Part shown: piece by piece, positions 18,272-27,402 of the stretch | Layout: every line of letters starts with the position of its first letter | How positions within the stretch are numbered: position 1 is the first letter of the stretch | Assembly: GCF_002940665.1 (NCBI RefSeq) | Contig: NZ_MIGY01000001.1 | Span: 682,001-746,000 of the forward strand | From: Xanthomonas arboricola | Lineage (GTDB): Bacteria > Pseudomonadota > Gammaproteobacteria > Xanthomonadales > Xanthomonadaceae | DNA: 64,000 bases | Direction of reading: 5' to 3' | The notes under the pieces: generated by a model | Seen by the model: only the letters and a program-made list of their open reading frames with translations | What the model was told of the DNA's origin: nothing | The model's database searches: none | Translations under genes and position numbers: made by a program

Positions 18272-18293
18272 CTTCCAGGCGCCGCGTCAGGCG

Positions 18294-20294
18294 TTACAGC
18301 GCCTTGGCCGCAGCAACCACATGCTCGGCGGTGATCTTGAAGTACGCGTACAGCTGATCGGCCGGTGCCGAGGCGCCGAAGGTATCGATGCCGACCACAT
18401 CGCCATCCAGACCCACATATTTGCGCCAGAAGCCGGTCACGCCCGCTTCCACCGCCACGCGCTTGCGCACCGCATTCGGCAGCACCGACTCGCGATAGGC
18501 CGCATCCTGGCGATCGAACACGTCGGTCGACGGCATCGACACCACGCGTGTCTTCAGCCCGGCCGCGTCCAGGGTCTGCTTGGCTTCCACCGCCAGCCCG
18601 ACTTCCGAACCGGTGGCGATAAGGATCACGTCGGGCGTACCACCTTCGGCATCGGCCAGCACATAACCGCCGCGCTCGATCAGTTTGAGCTGCTCGTCAC
18701 TGCGCGGCTGGTGCTGCAGGTTCTGGCGACTGAACACCAGGCAGCTGGGGCCGTCCTTGCGGGTGATGGCGGCCTTCCAGCTCACCGCCGATTCCACCGC
18801 ATCGCCCGGGCGCCACACATCGTTGTTGGGGATGTAGCGCAGCGAGGCCAGGTGTTCCACCGGCTGATGGGTCGGGCCGTCTTCGCCCAGGCCGATCGAG
18901 TCGTGCGTATACACGTGGATGGCGTGGGCCGGATTCAACGCGCTCATGCGCACGCCGTTGCGCGCGTAATCGCTGAACACCAGGAAGGTGGCGTCGAACG
19001 GAATGAAGCCGCCATGCAGCGCCAGGCCGTTGGCGATGGCGGTCATGCCGAACTCGCGCACGCCGTAATAGACGTAGTTGGCGTTCGGGTCATCGGTGGC
19101 GACCGACTTGCTGGCCTTCCACAAGGTCAGGTTGGAATGCGCCAGGTCGGCCGAACCGCCGATCAGTTCCGGCAGCAGTGGCGCGAACGCTTCGATCGCC
19201 AGCTGCGAGGCCTTGCGCGAGGCGATGGTCTGGCCTTCCTGCTGCGCCTTGGCGATGTAGGCATCGGCCTGGGCGATGAAGTCGGCCGGCAGCTCGGCGT
19301 GCGAGCGGCGGGTCAGCTCGGCGGCTTCGGCCGAATACTGCTTGCCGTACTTGTCGAACAGCTGCTCCCACTCGGCCTGACGCAAGGTGCCGGTGCCACC
19401 TGCGCGCCAGCCGGCGTAGATCTCTTCGGGGATTTCGAACGGGCCGTACGGCCACTCCAGCGCCTTGCGGGCGCCTTCGAGTTCTTCCTTGCCCAGCGGG
19501 GCGCCGTGCGAGGATTCCTTGCCGGCCTTGCTGGGCGCGCCGAAGCCGATCTTGGTGCGGCAGCAGATCAGCGTGGGCTTGTCGGTGTTGTCCAGCGCGG
19601 TCTCGATGGCGGCCTTGATCTTTTCGGCGTCGTGTCCGTCCACATCACGGATCACATGCCAGCCATAGGCCTCGAAGCGCTCCGGGGTGTTGTCGCTGAA
19701 CCAGCCGGCGGTGTTGCCGTCGATGGAAATCTGGTTGTTGTCCCAGAACGCGACCAGCTTGCCCAGGCCCCAGGTGCCGGCCAACGAGGCGGCTTCATGG
19801 GAAATGCCTTCCATCATGCAGCCATCGCCCATGAACACCCAGGTACGGTGGTCGACGATTTCCAGCTCCGGGCGATTGTAGCGCTGCGCCAGCAGCTTCT
19901 CGGCCAGCGCGAACCCGACCGCATTGGCGAAACCCTGCCCAAGCGGGCCGGTGGTGGTCTCCACGCCGGGGGTTTCGCTGCGCTCGGGGTGACCGGCGGT
20001 CTTGCTGTGCAGCTGACGGAACTGCTTGAGCTGCTCGATCGGCAGGTCGTAGCCGGACAGGTGCAACAGCGCGTACTGCAGCATCGAGCCGTGGCCGTTG
20101 GACAGCACGAAACGGTCGCGGTTGAACCACTGCGGGTTGTTCGGGTTGTGCCGGAAGAAATCGTTCCACAGCACTTCGGCGATATCGGCCATGCCCATCG
20201 GCATGCCGGGATGGCCGGATTTGGCGGCTTCGACCGCATCGGCGGCGAGAAAACGGATGGCGTTGGCCAGCTGGCGGCGGGTGGGCTGGGTCAT
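18294..20294 (-). CDS. tkt: Transketolase
   Basis: Thiamine-diphosphate enzyme of the pentose phosphate and Calvin-type sugar shuffles, moving two-carbon ketol units between sugar phosphates; 666 aa, full length. Visible hallmarks: SGHPGMPMG near residues 26-34, [23 protein letters not shown], the thiamine-diphosphate motif GDG (157-159) running to WDNNQ, and the later [21 protein letters not shown] block with the catalytic histidine and glutamate region. It ends with a strong terminator. The region between its start and the next upstream gene (symporter, same strand) contains a facing GGGAATC array. No strong Shine-Dalgarno is visible. Confidence 0.97.
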   Translation of the reverse strand: MTQPTRRQLANAIRFLAADAVEAAKSGHPGMPMGMADIAEVLWNDFFRHNPNNPQWFNRDRFVLSNGHGSMLQYALLHLSGYDLPIEQLKQFRQLHSKTAGHPERSETPGVETTTGPLGQGFANAVGFALAEKLLAQRYNRPELEIVDHRTWVFMGDGCMMEGISHEAASLAGTWGLGKLVAFWDNNQISIDGNTAGWFSDNTPERFEAYGWHVIRDVDGHDAEKIKAAIETALDNTDKPTLICCRTKIGFGAPSKAGKESSHGAPLGKEELEGARKALEWPYGPFEIPEEIYAGWRAGGTGTLRQAEWEQLFDKYGKQYSAEAAELTRRSHAELPADFIAQADAYIAKAQQEGQTIASRKASQLAIEAFAPLLPELIGGSADLAHSNLTLWKASKSVATDDPNANYVYYGVREFGMTAIANGLALHGGFIPFDATFLVFSDYARNGVRMSALNPAHAIHVYTHDSIGLGEDGPTHQPVEHLASLRYIPNNDVWRPGDAVESAVSWKAAITRKDGPSCLVFSRQNLQHQPRSDEQLKLIERGGYVLADAEGGTPDVILIATGSEVGLAVEAKQTLDAAGLKTRVVSMPSTDVFDRQDAAYRESVLPNAVRKRVAVEAGVTGFWRKYVGLDGDVVGIDTFGASAPADQLYAYFKITAEHVVAAAKAL

Positions 20295-20362
20295 GAGCGT
20301 CTATGGAAGCGGAGGGAACACCGCTGGAAGCGGAGCCGCTTATTCTCCCACAGAGCGCGTTA

Positions 20363-20538
20363 GGGAGCCGGGATTGGGGAGTCGGGAATGGAGAATCGGG
20401 AATCGGGTGCAGTGCTGCATTCGTCGCTGACGCCGCTGTCACCAAAGCGACCGCTGCGGGGCAGCAGGACGTTATATCACACGTACCGATCGCTACAGCC
20501 CGCTCTTACCCACTCACGATTCCCGAATCCCTATTCCT
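20363..20538. repeat. GGGAATC-type facing arrays, element 1 (symporter/tkt gap)
   Basis: A G-rich array of GGGAATC-like units at 20363-20407 faces a C-rich array at 20517-20538. About 19 of 22 bases in the ends can pair, with a loop of roughly 110 bases. The C-rich arm runs into the TAG stop codon of the symporter. The gap joins two genes on the minus strand. Confidence 0.75.
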
Positions 20539-21811
20539 CGCCCTTGGCAACCAGTGTTGTCAGCGCCAGATCGCCGGTCACATTCAGCGCTGTCCGGCAC
20601 ATGTCCAGGAAGTGATTGACGCCCAGGATCATGCCGATGCCGACCGGGTTGACCCCAACCATCGCGCAGATCAGCGCCACCACCGGCAGCGAGCCGGACG
20701 GCACGCCGGCGGTGCCGATACCGCCCAGGATGCAGACCAGCATCACCATGAACTGCTGGCCGATGCTCAGGTCGACGTTGAAGAACTGCGCCAGGAAGAT
20801 CACCGTCACCCCTTCGAACAAGGCGGTGCCGTTCTGATTGGCGGTGGCGCCCACGGTCAGCACGAAGCGCGACACCCGCGGCGGCAGGCCCATCTCGTCG
20901 GCCACGCGCAGGGCGGTCGGCAGGGTGGCGTTACTGGACGCGGTGGAGAACGCCATCATCGTGGCCGCCTGGGTCTGCCGGAAGAAGCCGACCGGCGAGC
21001 GCCCGGCGAACTTCACCGCCAGCCCGTAACTCACCACCATGTGCAGGCCCAGCGCCAGCACCACCACGCCCACGTAAGCGCCCAGGCGGATCAACAGATC
21101 GAAGCCGAACAGCGCGGCCAGATTGAACATGAAACAGGCCACCGCGTACGGCGCCAGGCGGATCACCAAGCCGATCAGGGTCATCGAGATTTCGAAGATG
21201 CCTTCGATGCCGCGCTTGAGCGTGGCCACTTTTTCGTCGGCGGTGAGCACCATGCCCACGCCGAACATCACCGCAAAGAACATCAGCGACAGGATCGCGC
21301 CGTTGCTGGACGCCGCAGCGATGACGTTGCTGGGCACGATCGACAGCAGCATGTCCATGCCCTGCGGCTGGGTGCCGGAGCTGGAGATGATCTCGCGGGT
21401 GCGCTCGGCGTTCTGCTGGATCAACTGGTTGGCCAGTTGCGGGTCCACGCCGGCACCGGGCTTGAGCACATTCACCAGCACCAGCCCAAGCAACACCGCC
21501 ACGCCGGACAGCACGACGGTGTAGCCCAGGGTGCGCCACCCCACGCGCCCGAGCGCACGGATGTCGCCCATCTCGGAAATGCCCATCACCAATGCCGAAA
21601 ACAGCAACGGCACGATCAGCATGAAGATCAGGTTGAGGAAGATCTGCGAGAACGGGGTGGTGACGTACCTGGTGACCACGCGCACCCAGTCGGCATCGCT
21701 GCCGGCCAGATAGTAGACAGCCAGACCCAGCAGCAGACCGACGGCGAAGCCAATGCCCATCTTCCAATGCAGGGGCAGGTCCGGGCGGCGTGCGGCGGGG
21801 GATGCAGTCAT
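20531..21811 (-). CDS. Dicarboxylate/amino acid:cation symporter (DAACS family)
   Basis: Inner-membrane secondary transporter of 426 aa with about eight helices and two re-entrant loops, taking up dicarboxylates or acidic amino acids with Na+ or H+. Diagnostic blocks are the serine-rich hairpin around STASSNATLPTAL, the NQNGTALFEG unwound helix that binds cation and substrate (NMDGT-type), and the second hairpin GGIGTAGVPSGS. The ATG at 21811 starts a short soluble lead before the first helix; an in-frame start eight codons earlier is possible. The last codon region merges with a GGGAATC array. Substrate cannot be resolved between DctA- and GltP-type. Confidence 0.92.
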   Translation of the reverse strand: MTASPAARRPDLPLHWKMGIGFAVGLLLGLAVYYLAGSDADWVRVVTRYVTTPFSQIFLNLIFMLIVPLLFSALVMGISEMGDIRALGRVGWRTLGYTVVLSGVAVLLGLVLVNVLKPGAGVDPQLANQLIQQNAERTREIISSSGTQPQGMDMLLSIVPSNVIAAASSNGAILSLMFFAVMFGVGMVLTADEKVATLKRGIEGIFEISMTLIGLVIRLAPYAVACFMFNLAALFGFDLLIRLGAYVGVVVLALGLHMVVSYGLAVKFAGRSPVGFFRQTQAATMMAFSTASSNATLPTALRVADEMGLPPRVSRFVLTVGATANQNGTALFEGVTVIFLAQFFNVDLSIGQQFMVMLVCILGGIGTAGVPSGSLPVVALICAMVGVNPVGIGMILGVNHFLDMCRTALNVTGDLALTTLVAKGEE

Positions 21812-22350
21812 CTGGTCGGGCCTTGATCTGGACACAAGCCCCGGAGCTTAACAAACGCCATCGACGCGGCCACCTACCCGGCCTGCCGCGGTGCGCCTGC
21901 CCGAGGGTAGGTGCAGCTCCCCACGTCAGCCGATACGGGCGCTGGAGCGTTCGACAAACCTGGCGCGCCCACCGTGGGGCATGCACAGCCGCCACTTGGA
22001 ACTGCGTGTACCGGGCCGCGATGCCCAATCGCTTTTGGGACGCGGTGGGATCCGGCCATGAGCTCTTGCTCGCAAGCATGCACGCCGACCATCCCGACGG
22101 GTCCTTGCCCGCTCACCGTCGCGGGCGCTTACGCGGCATGGATGCCGCGTAAGCGCCTACATGGACGTACTTGCGGCGTGTCCCGCGAGGGTGGGCGGGC
22201 AAGGGCCCTGCAGCCAGGTCGCAGACCCAACGCCTTGTTTTAAGCAGCACAGGTGAAGAACCAGGTGCAACCGGAATCAATGCGTCAGAGCGGGACTGGA
22301 CATGGTGACCATCTAGACCCAGTCAGCAACTTCCGATGCAGCGAAACCGA
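21812..22350. other. Gene-free stretch between symporter and batD
   Basis: About 540 bp with no convincing gene. The main feature is the long nested palindrome at 22103-22204. The left part (21840-22080) shows no repeat, terminator or frame of note. Confidence 0.6.
22103..22204. repeat. 102-bp nested palindrome (cruciform-capable)
   Basis: Three nested levels. The outermost CCTTGCCCGC (22103-22112) pairs with GCGGGCAAGG (22195-22204). A middle arm, CACCGTCGCGGG starting at 22114, pairs at 11 of 12 positions with the segment ending near 22193. Inside is a perfect 16-bp hairpin, 22124-22139 with 22142-22157, with a two-base GG loop. It has no T-run and lies downstream of batD and upstream of the symporter gene. 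Confidence 0.85.
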
Positions 22351-24084
22351 TCAAGGCGCCGGCGGATACAGCGGCGCCAATACTTCCGGCTCCGCCGCCG
22401 TGGCATGCCGCCAACGCGGGCCCTTGGCAAAGGCCTCGCGCAATGCCGAACGTGCACTGGTCACGTCGCCATCGCCGCCCCAGCGGGCACGCTGCATCTG
22501 TGCCACCGCTGCCCGCTGCGCCGGGTCGCTCGACGCTGCCAGCACGCTGTCGATATCGGCAACGCCGGCCATGCCGCACAGCACTGCAGCCACGTCGTCC
22601 ATGCCGCCGGTATCGAGCGCGCGTCGCAGCTCGGCCACACCATGCGTCACACGCCGACCGGGCGCAGCTGCATCGCTGGCGTCGATCACCGACGCGCCGT
22701 GCGAACCGCCGCGACGCCGTAACAAGGCCCACACCAGGGTGGCAATCCACAGCAGCGCAAACCCGATCGCCGCGGCGATCCAGCCCCATGGCCGTTGCGT
22801 GGCCGCGGGTTGCTGCAGGCTCAGCGTGCCGCCCGCAGCAGTTGTCGCAGCGTTATCCGGTGTCGGATTGGATGCTGGCGCCGGCGCAGGCGCCGCAAAC
22901 GCGCCGCTGCCTGCCGCCACATCCAGCGTCAGGTCCGGCAATGCCGCGGTCTTGGCCGCCGCCGCGCCCACATCCCACCACGCCACCTGCAAGCCGGGCA
23001 CCACCAACGGACCGGCGCGGTTGGGCACGATCGAATAGCGGCGGGTCAGCCGCAACTGCGGCGAACCATCCACAAAGCGCTCTTCGTACTGCGCGGGCTC
23101 GGCGAACACTTGCGCGTCGGGCACGCTCGGGGTCGGCAATTCCGGGAATTGCGCCTGGGTGGCGCCGCGTGCGCTAGCTTCCACCACCAGTTGCGCCGCT
23201 TCACCGGCGGTGGCACGCTGCGGCGTGGTCGTATACCGCAACTGCAGGCTGCGCAACGGTAGCCACGGCTGCGGCGCGTTGGCCGGTTGCGCGCGCACCT
23301 GCAGCGGGATGCTGGCGCTACGTGCGCTCAGCTCGCCATTGCCGCGACCGAAGTAGTCGTCGAAGAAGCCACCGACCGAACGGCCATTGAAACGCGCCGA
23401 CGGCAACACCAGGCGGCCGCTGCGCTCGGGCACCAGCAGATAGCGCCGCTCGACCACGTTGTATTGACGGTTATTGAGTACCTTGACCGAACTGACGTCG
23501 TCGCCGATACGCTGCAGCGATGCACCCTCGAGCGCTTCCAGGTCCAACTCGCCGGACGCCAGTTGCGTGGCGAAATACAACCGCACCACCACGCCCACAC
23601 TTTGCTGCACATAGGGCTGCGGATCGTCCACCTGCGTCTGGACAAAGGCATCCTCGTCGCCCTGCGCCGCCGCTGTTGCGCTGGGCGCGCCGCTGCCGGC
23701 ATCGTTTGCCGAAGCCCCCACCTGCAGCCGCAACGGCTCGGTGCGCTCGTTGCCCACGCGGATCGCCGGCACGATCAGCTCGCCGCTCCTGCGCGGCGTC
23801 AGCACCACACCGAACAACGCGCGCATCGCCACCGACCCATTGCTCACCTGCATCTGCTGGTTGGCACTCTTGGCCCCCAGCGCGAAGTCGTTGCGCAACG
23901 GCGTGTAATCAGGATCGACACCACGTTGATCGGTTTCGATATTCAGCATCACCACGTCGCCGGCATTGGCGCTGTCGCGGTCCAGCCACGCGCGCGTGAC
24001 GGCACCCACCGGTGCACAGGTGAGCAACATCACGCCGGTCAACATGCCGATCGCCGCGCGGCGCAAATGGTGTGTGCCGATCAT
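22351..24084 (-). CDS. batD: BatD-like protein of the Bat operon
   Basis: Large envelope protein of 577 aa. A signal peptide ends near residue 28, and the periplasmic part from about 30 to 430 contains beta-sandwich repeats with characteristic WLDRDSANAGDVVML and GFFDDYFGRG-type segments. A helix at about 450-470 is followed by an arginine cluster and a cytoplasmic tail. BatD is the membrane partner of the BatA/BatB VWA proteins in Bat operons, which are tied to aerotolerance and envelope stress in Bacteroides, Leptospira and Francisella; the biochemical role is unknown. It overlaps the BatB-BatC gene by four bases (ATGA), confirming the operon. Confidence 0.88.
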   Translation of the reverse strand: MIGTHHLRRAAIGMLTGVMLLTCAPVGAVTRAWLDRDSANAGDVVMLNIETDQRGVDPDYTPLRNDFALGAKSANQQMQVSNGSVAMRALFGVVLTPRRSGELIVPAIRVGNERTEPLRLQVGASANDAGSGAPSATAAAQGDEDAFVQTQVDDPQPYVQQSVGVVVRLYFATQLASGELDLEALEGASLQRIGDDVSSVKVLNNRQYNVVERRYLLVPERSGRLVLPSARFNGRSVGGFFDDYFGRGNGELSARSASIPLQVRAQPANAPQPWLPLRSLQLRYTTTPQRATAGEAAQLVVEASARGATQAQFPELPTPSVPDAQVFAEPAQYEERFVDGSPQLRLTRRYSIVPNRAGPLVVPGLQVAWWDVGAAAAKTAALPDLTLDVAAGSGAFAAPAPAPASNPTPDNAATTAAGGTLSLQQPAATQRPWGWIAAAIGFALLWIATLVWALLRRRGGSHGASVIDASDAAAPGRRVTHGVAELRRALDTGGMDDVAAVLCGMAGVADIDSVLAASSDPAQRAAVAQMQRARWGGDGDVTSARSALREAFAKGPRWRHATAAEPEVLAPLYPPAP

Positions 24085-25934
24085 CGTCCGTCCCGTTGCC
24101 TGCGTTCGTGTTCCAACCTGAATTTGGTGCGCAGCAAGCTGCCCGGATCGTCCGGCACCCGCCGCAGCCAGGCATCCACCGCCTGACGCTGCTCGCGTTG
24201 CTCCGGCGTTTCGTTCGCCGTCGCCGCGGCGGCCTGCTTGCCGTTTGCATCGGCGCTCCTGTCGCCAGCCTGCGCCATCGCCTGCTGCATCTTTTGCCGC
24301 TGCGCGGCATCGGCCTGCTGCTGCGCCTTGGCGTCGGCCGATTGCGGCGCTGCGTCCTGCTTGCTCTGCTCGCCCTGGCCGGCGTTGGACTGCTGGTCCT
24401 GCGAGGCTGCGTCCTGCGGCGTCTGCGCAGACGACTGATCCTTGCCGTCCTGTTTGCCCTGTGCATCCTGCTTGCCTTGCCCGTCCTGGCCAGCGTTTGG
24501 AGCGCTCTGCTTGTTCTGCCCGGACTGATTCTGGCCGGGGCTGTTCTGCCCGGATCGCTTCTGCTCGTCGGACTGGCCTTTGCCGTCCTGGCCCTTACCG
24601 TCTTTGTTGTTCTGCTGCTGACGCTTGCGCGCCGCATCCACTGCCGCACGATTGGCGATGGCGTCGGGCTGATCCGGATGGTGCTTGAGCGCCCGGTCGT
24701 AGGCCGCAATCGCTTGATCGTACTGGCCCTGTCTGGCCAGCGCGTTGCCGAGGTTGTACAACCCCTCATCGGTGGGCACATTTTCGAAGGCTTTTTGTGC
24801 CGCGGCAAAATCGCCCTTGCGATACGCCTGCACGCCGGCATCCAGGCGTTGCTGCTGCACCTGGTCGGCGCGTTGCCACAAGGTGTCCTCGGCAGCATGC
24901 GCAGGCTGGGCCAACGGCAACACGCACACCAGGGCCAATACCGCCACAACCGCACGCCGCCGGAACGCCAGCAGCGCCAACAGCATCACCGGCAGCAGCA
25001 GCCAGTAGCCCTCGTCCAGCCAGGTCTTGCCACCGCTGGACTCGGCGGTTTCATCGGCCAGCGGCTGTTGCGCCGGATCGAGCATGCCCAGCGCACGCAG
25101 GTCCGCATCGTCGGCGGTGATGCGCGCATAGCGACCACCACCCTGCCCGGCAAGATCGCGCAGGCTGCCTTCATCCAGCCGTGTCTGCGCGATCTCACCG
25201 GTCGTGGTGCGATACGCCGCGCCGCGCGCGCTCCCCACGCCGAGCGCGGACACGCTGAATCCACGCGAGCGCGCCAGCCGTGCGGAACTCCCGGCCGCAC
25301 GATCGGCGCTGTCGCTGACCAGCAGGATGTCGCCTTGCTTGAAACCTGCCTGCAGCAGCAACTGCGTAGCCGCGTCGATCGCTGCATCGGCGCGCTTACC
25401 CTCCACCGGCATCACCGATGGCGACAGCGCATCCAGGAACAACGCCACATTGGCGGTGTCTTCGGTCAATGGGGCAACCGTGAAACTCTCGCCCGCATAG
25501 ACCAGCAGTGCAACTTCGCCACCGGCGCGCTTGCGCAACAACGTGACCAACTTGGCCCGCGCCTGCAGCAGACGCGATGGCGGCAGATCGTTGGCCATGA
25601 TGCTGGAGGACAGGTCCAGCGCCACCACCAGCGGCATGCTGGAGTGATACACCGGCCGCTCGGTCTGCCGCCAGCTCGGACCGGTCATCGCCACCACCGC
25701 CAGCGCATAGGCCAGCGCAGCCAGCACGAATCCCAGCCATCCACGCCGACTGCCGGACACCAGCAAGGTCGGCAACAGATGCGCATCCACGCTTTGCCGC
25801 CACACCTCCGCATCGCGTCGACGCAACTGCCACAGCACTGCCGCCGGCACGATCGCCAGCAGGGCCCAGAGCAAACCCGGACGCAGCAGATGCAGCGACT
25901 GCAGCCAGCCTGCCAGTTCGGTCAGCGCGTTCAT
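24081..25934 (-). CDS. BatB-BatC fusion: VWA domain plus TPR protein
   Basis: A 617-aa inner-membrane protein. Two N-terminal helices are followed by a VWA domain whose metal site starts DLSSS at 107-111, then two helices around 303-340, a TPR-type region at about 355-425 (DEGLYNLGNALARQGQYDQAIAAYDRAL in sequence), and a 150-residue Gln/Gly/Lys/Asp-rich disordered stretch before a short conserved tail. BatB and BatC are separate genes in several Bat operons; here one frame covers both. I took the second ATG (25934) because GGAG is six bases before it, and it overlaps the batA stop as ATGA; the first ATG directly abuts the GGAG. Presumed scaffold in a Bat complex. Confidence 0.88.
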   Translation of the reverse strand: MNALTELAGWLQSLHLLRPGLLWALLAIVPAAVLWQLRRRDAEVWRQSVDAHLLPTLLVSGSRRGWLGFVLAALAYALAVVAMTGPSWRQTERPVYHSSMPLVVALDLSSSIMANDLPPSRLLQARAKLVTLLRKRAGGEVALLVYAGESFTVAPLTEDTANVALFLDALSPSVMPVEGKRADAAIDAATQLLLQAGFKQGDILLVSDSADRAAGSSARLARSRGFSVSALGVGSARGAAYRTTTGEIAQTRLDEGSLRDLAGQGGGRYARITADDADLRALGMLDPAQQPLADETAESSGGKTWLDEGYWLLLPVMLLALLAFRRRAVVAVLALVCVLPLAQPAHAAEDTLWQRADQVQQQRLDAGVQAYRKGDFAAAQKAFENVPTDEGLYNLGNALARQGQYDQAIAAYDRALKHHPDQPDAIANRAAVDAARKRQQQNNKDGKGQDGKGQSDEQKRSGQNSPGQNQSGQNKQSAPNAGQDGQGKQDAQGKQDGKDQSSAQTPQDAASQDQQSNAGQGEQSKQDAAPQSADAKAQQQADAAQRQKMQQAMAQAGDRSADANGKQAAAATANETPEQREQRQAVDAWLRRVPDDPGSLLRTKFRLEHERRQRDGR

Positions 25935-26938
25935 CGCCATCTCCGCGGCAACACACAGGTCAGCAGCGCAATCACGATGGCAGCGCCCAACGGCCAGTAG
26001 TAGCGTTCCACGCGCGGCTGCATCGACGGGCCGGGCGCCTTGACCGGCTCCAGTCGATCCAGCTCGGCATAGATGCCGGCCAGTTCTTCCGTATCGCGGG
26101 CGCGGAAAAAGCGCCCACCGGTTTGCGCGGCGATCTTGCGCAAGCCGTCTTCGTCGATATCGTCATTGCCCGCGGCAGGAATCGGCACGCCGAACAACGA
26201 ATAACCGCCATTGCCGCCGAAGGCGATCGTATGCACGCGCACGCCTTCGGACTTGGCAAGTTCGGCGGCCTTGAGCGGATTGAGCACGCCTGCGGTATTG
26301 ACGCCATCGGTGAGCAACACCACCACGCGCTGGCCCTGCTTCTGCTCGCGCAGCCGTTTGACCGACAACGCGATCGCATCGCCGATCGCCGTTTCTCGCC
26401 CGGCCAGTCCCACCACACTGTCGGCCAGCTGGTCGCGCACGGAGGTCAGGTCGGCGGTCAACGGCGTCAATGCGTAGGCGCGCTGACCGAATACCAGCAG
26501 GCCGACCCGATCACCGTCGCGACGATCCAGAAAGTCCGACAACACCGCCTTGGCGGCGGTCAGGCGATCCACCACATTGCCGCCGAGCACCATGTCCGGC
26601 TCGCTCATGCTGCCGGACAGATCCACCGCCAGCATCATCTGTCGCGCCTCACGCGGCGGCTGGATCACATCGCCCAATTGCTGCGGGCGCGCAAGCGCCG
26701 CGCACAGGAAGAACCAACCCAACCAGGCAAGCCAGCGCGGCACCCGCAGTACCGGCGCGCTCTTCGCCTGCGCAACCGCATGCAGTTGGTCGGCGTAGGG
26801 CACGCGCAGCGCGGCCGTATCGGCGCGGCGCTGCGGCCAGAACCACATCAGCAACGGCAGCGGCATCAACCACCATGCCCACGGCCATGCGCAGTGCGCC
26901 AGCGCATCCTGCCATTGCGACCACTGCAGCCAGTTCAT
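25931..26938 (-). CDS. batA: BatA-like VWA domain membrane protein
   Basis: Inner-membrane protein of 335 aa. N-terminal helices at about 15-35 and 68-84 are followed by a VWA domain with its metal-ion site DLSGS at 106-110, TDGVNTAG in the later half, and a C-terminal helix near 312-330. VWA domains bind partner proteins through the metal site; in Bat operons BatA and BatB are thought to form a membrane complex energised or remodelled by the MoxR ATPase. The start is a plain ATG overlapping the end of the DUF4381 gene by four bases. The stop overlaps the ATG of the BatB-BatC gene. Confidence 0.9.
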   Translation of the reverse strand: MNWLQWSQWQDALAHCAWPWAWWLMPLPLLMWFWPQRRADTAALRVPYADQLHAVAQAKSAPVLRVPRWLAWLGWFFLCAALARPQQLGDVIQPPREARQMMLAVDLSGSMSEPDMVLGGNVVDRLTAAKAVLSDFLDRRDGDRVGLLVFGQRAYALTPLTADLTSVRDQLADSVVGLAGRETAIGDAIALSVKRLREQKQGQRVVVLLTDGVNTAGVLNPLKAAELAKSEGVRVHTIAFGGNGGYSLFGVPIPAAGNDDIDEDGLRKIAAQTGGRFFRARDTEELAGIYAELDRLEPVKAPGPSMQPRVERYYWPLGAAIVIALLTCVLPRRWR

Positions 26939-27402
26939 CGCCGGCCTCGCATCAAACTCAGAAACCGCTGCCGCGCCAATGCCTGCACCGCATCCAGGTC
27001 GGACACCGCCGGCGCGCGTTGAAAGCCGCCGTCCAGCAGCGCGCGCCCCGGTCCTTGCGAAAAGGCCTGCGTCTTGCTCTTGCGCCCGTCCAGAAACTGC
27101 AGCCATGCCTCGCCGTGCAGCCGGTCGGCCTGCGCATCGACGCTGCGCGCTGCGCGCCGCAACAACACCGACAACGCAGCCAGGCGCTGCGCGGGGGTCG
27201 TTGCGCGCTGCAACTCGGCATCGAATGCCGCCAGCCAGCGCCGCTGCTGACGACGGCGACGCCACCACACCCATCCTGAGGTGCCCAGCACCAGGACCAC
27301 TGCCGCGATCACCAGCCACCAGCCCAGCGCCAGCGGCCACCACGACGGCGACGGCGGCAGATGGACATCGCGCAACGGCAGCGTTTGCGGCGACACCGTC
27401 AC
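26935..27402 (-). CDS. DUF4381 domain protein of the Bat operon
   Basis: Small membrane protein, 155 aa, with one helix at about residues 24-43 flanked by WW pairs and then an arginine-rich stretch (WWRRRRQQRR), and a helical cytoplasmic domain containing AWLQFLDGR. This layout fits the DUF4381 family found between the DUF58 and BatA genes of Bat operons. I chose the GTG at 27402, which overlaps the DUF58 stop codon (GTGA) and has a GGAG shortly upstream; a GTG two codons later is possible. Function unknown beyond Bat membership. Confidence 0.82.
   Translation of the reverse strand: MTVSPQTLPLRDVHLPPSPSWWPLALGWWLVIAAVVLVLGTSGWVWWRRRRQQRRWLAAFDAELQRATTPAQRLAALSVLLRRAARSVDAQADRLHGEAWLQFLDGRKSKTQAFSQGPGRALLDGGFQRAPAVSDLDAVQALARQRFLSLMRGRR

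Larger units (their letters stand above)
17853..18293. other. Gene-free stretch upstream of the siderophore receptor
   Basis: No convincing gene. It holds the Fur-type box and the AT-rich promoter region of the receptor (about 17950-18000), then GC-rich sequence of no recognised function, then the terminator of the transketolase gene. Confidence 0.6.

Noticed and set aside
18141-20363. Long open frame opposite transketolase on the plus strand
   Set aside because: It is the mirror of a high-GC gene with strong third-position bias. Its translation is His/Arg/Gly-rich with no domain, while the minus-strand frame is an unmistakable transketolase.
24360-24620. Tandem-looking simple repeat
   Set aside because: It is the low-complexity Gln/Gly/Lys/Asp segment inside the BatB-BatC protein, so protein composition explains it; there is no CRISPR-like spacing.
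24072-26000. Plus-strand frame opposite the BatB-BatC gene
   Set aside because: Leu/Val/Gly-rich only because the Gln/Gly-rich coding strand is read backwards; no start signal or family match.
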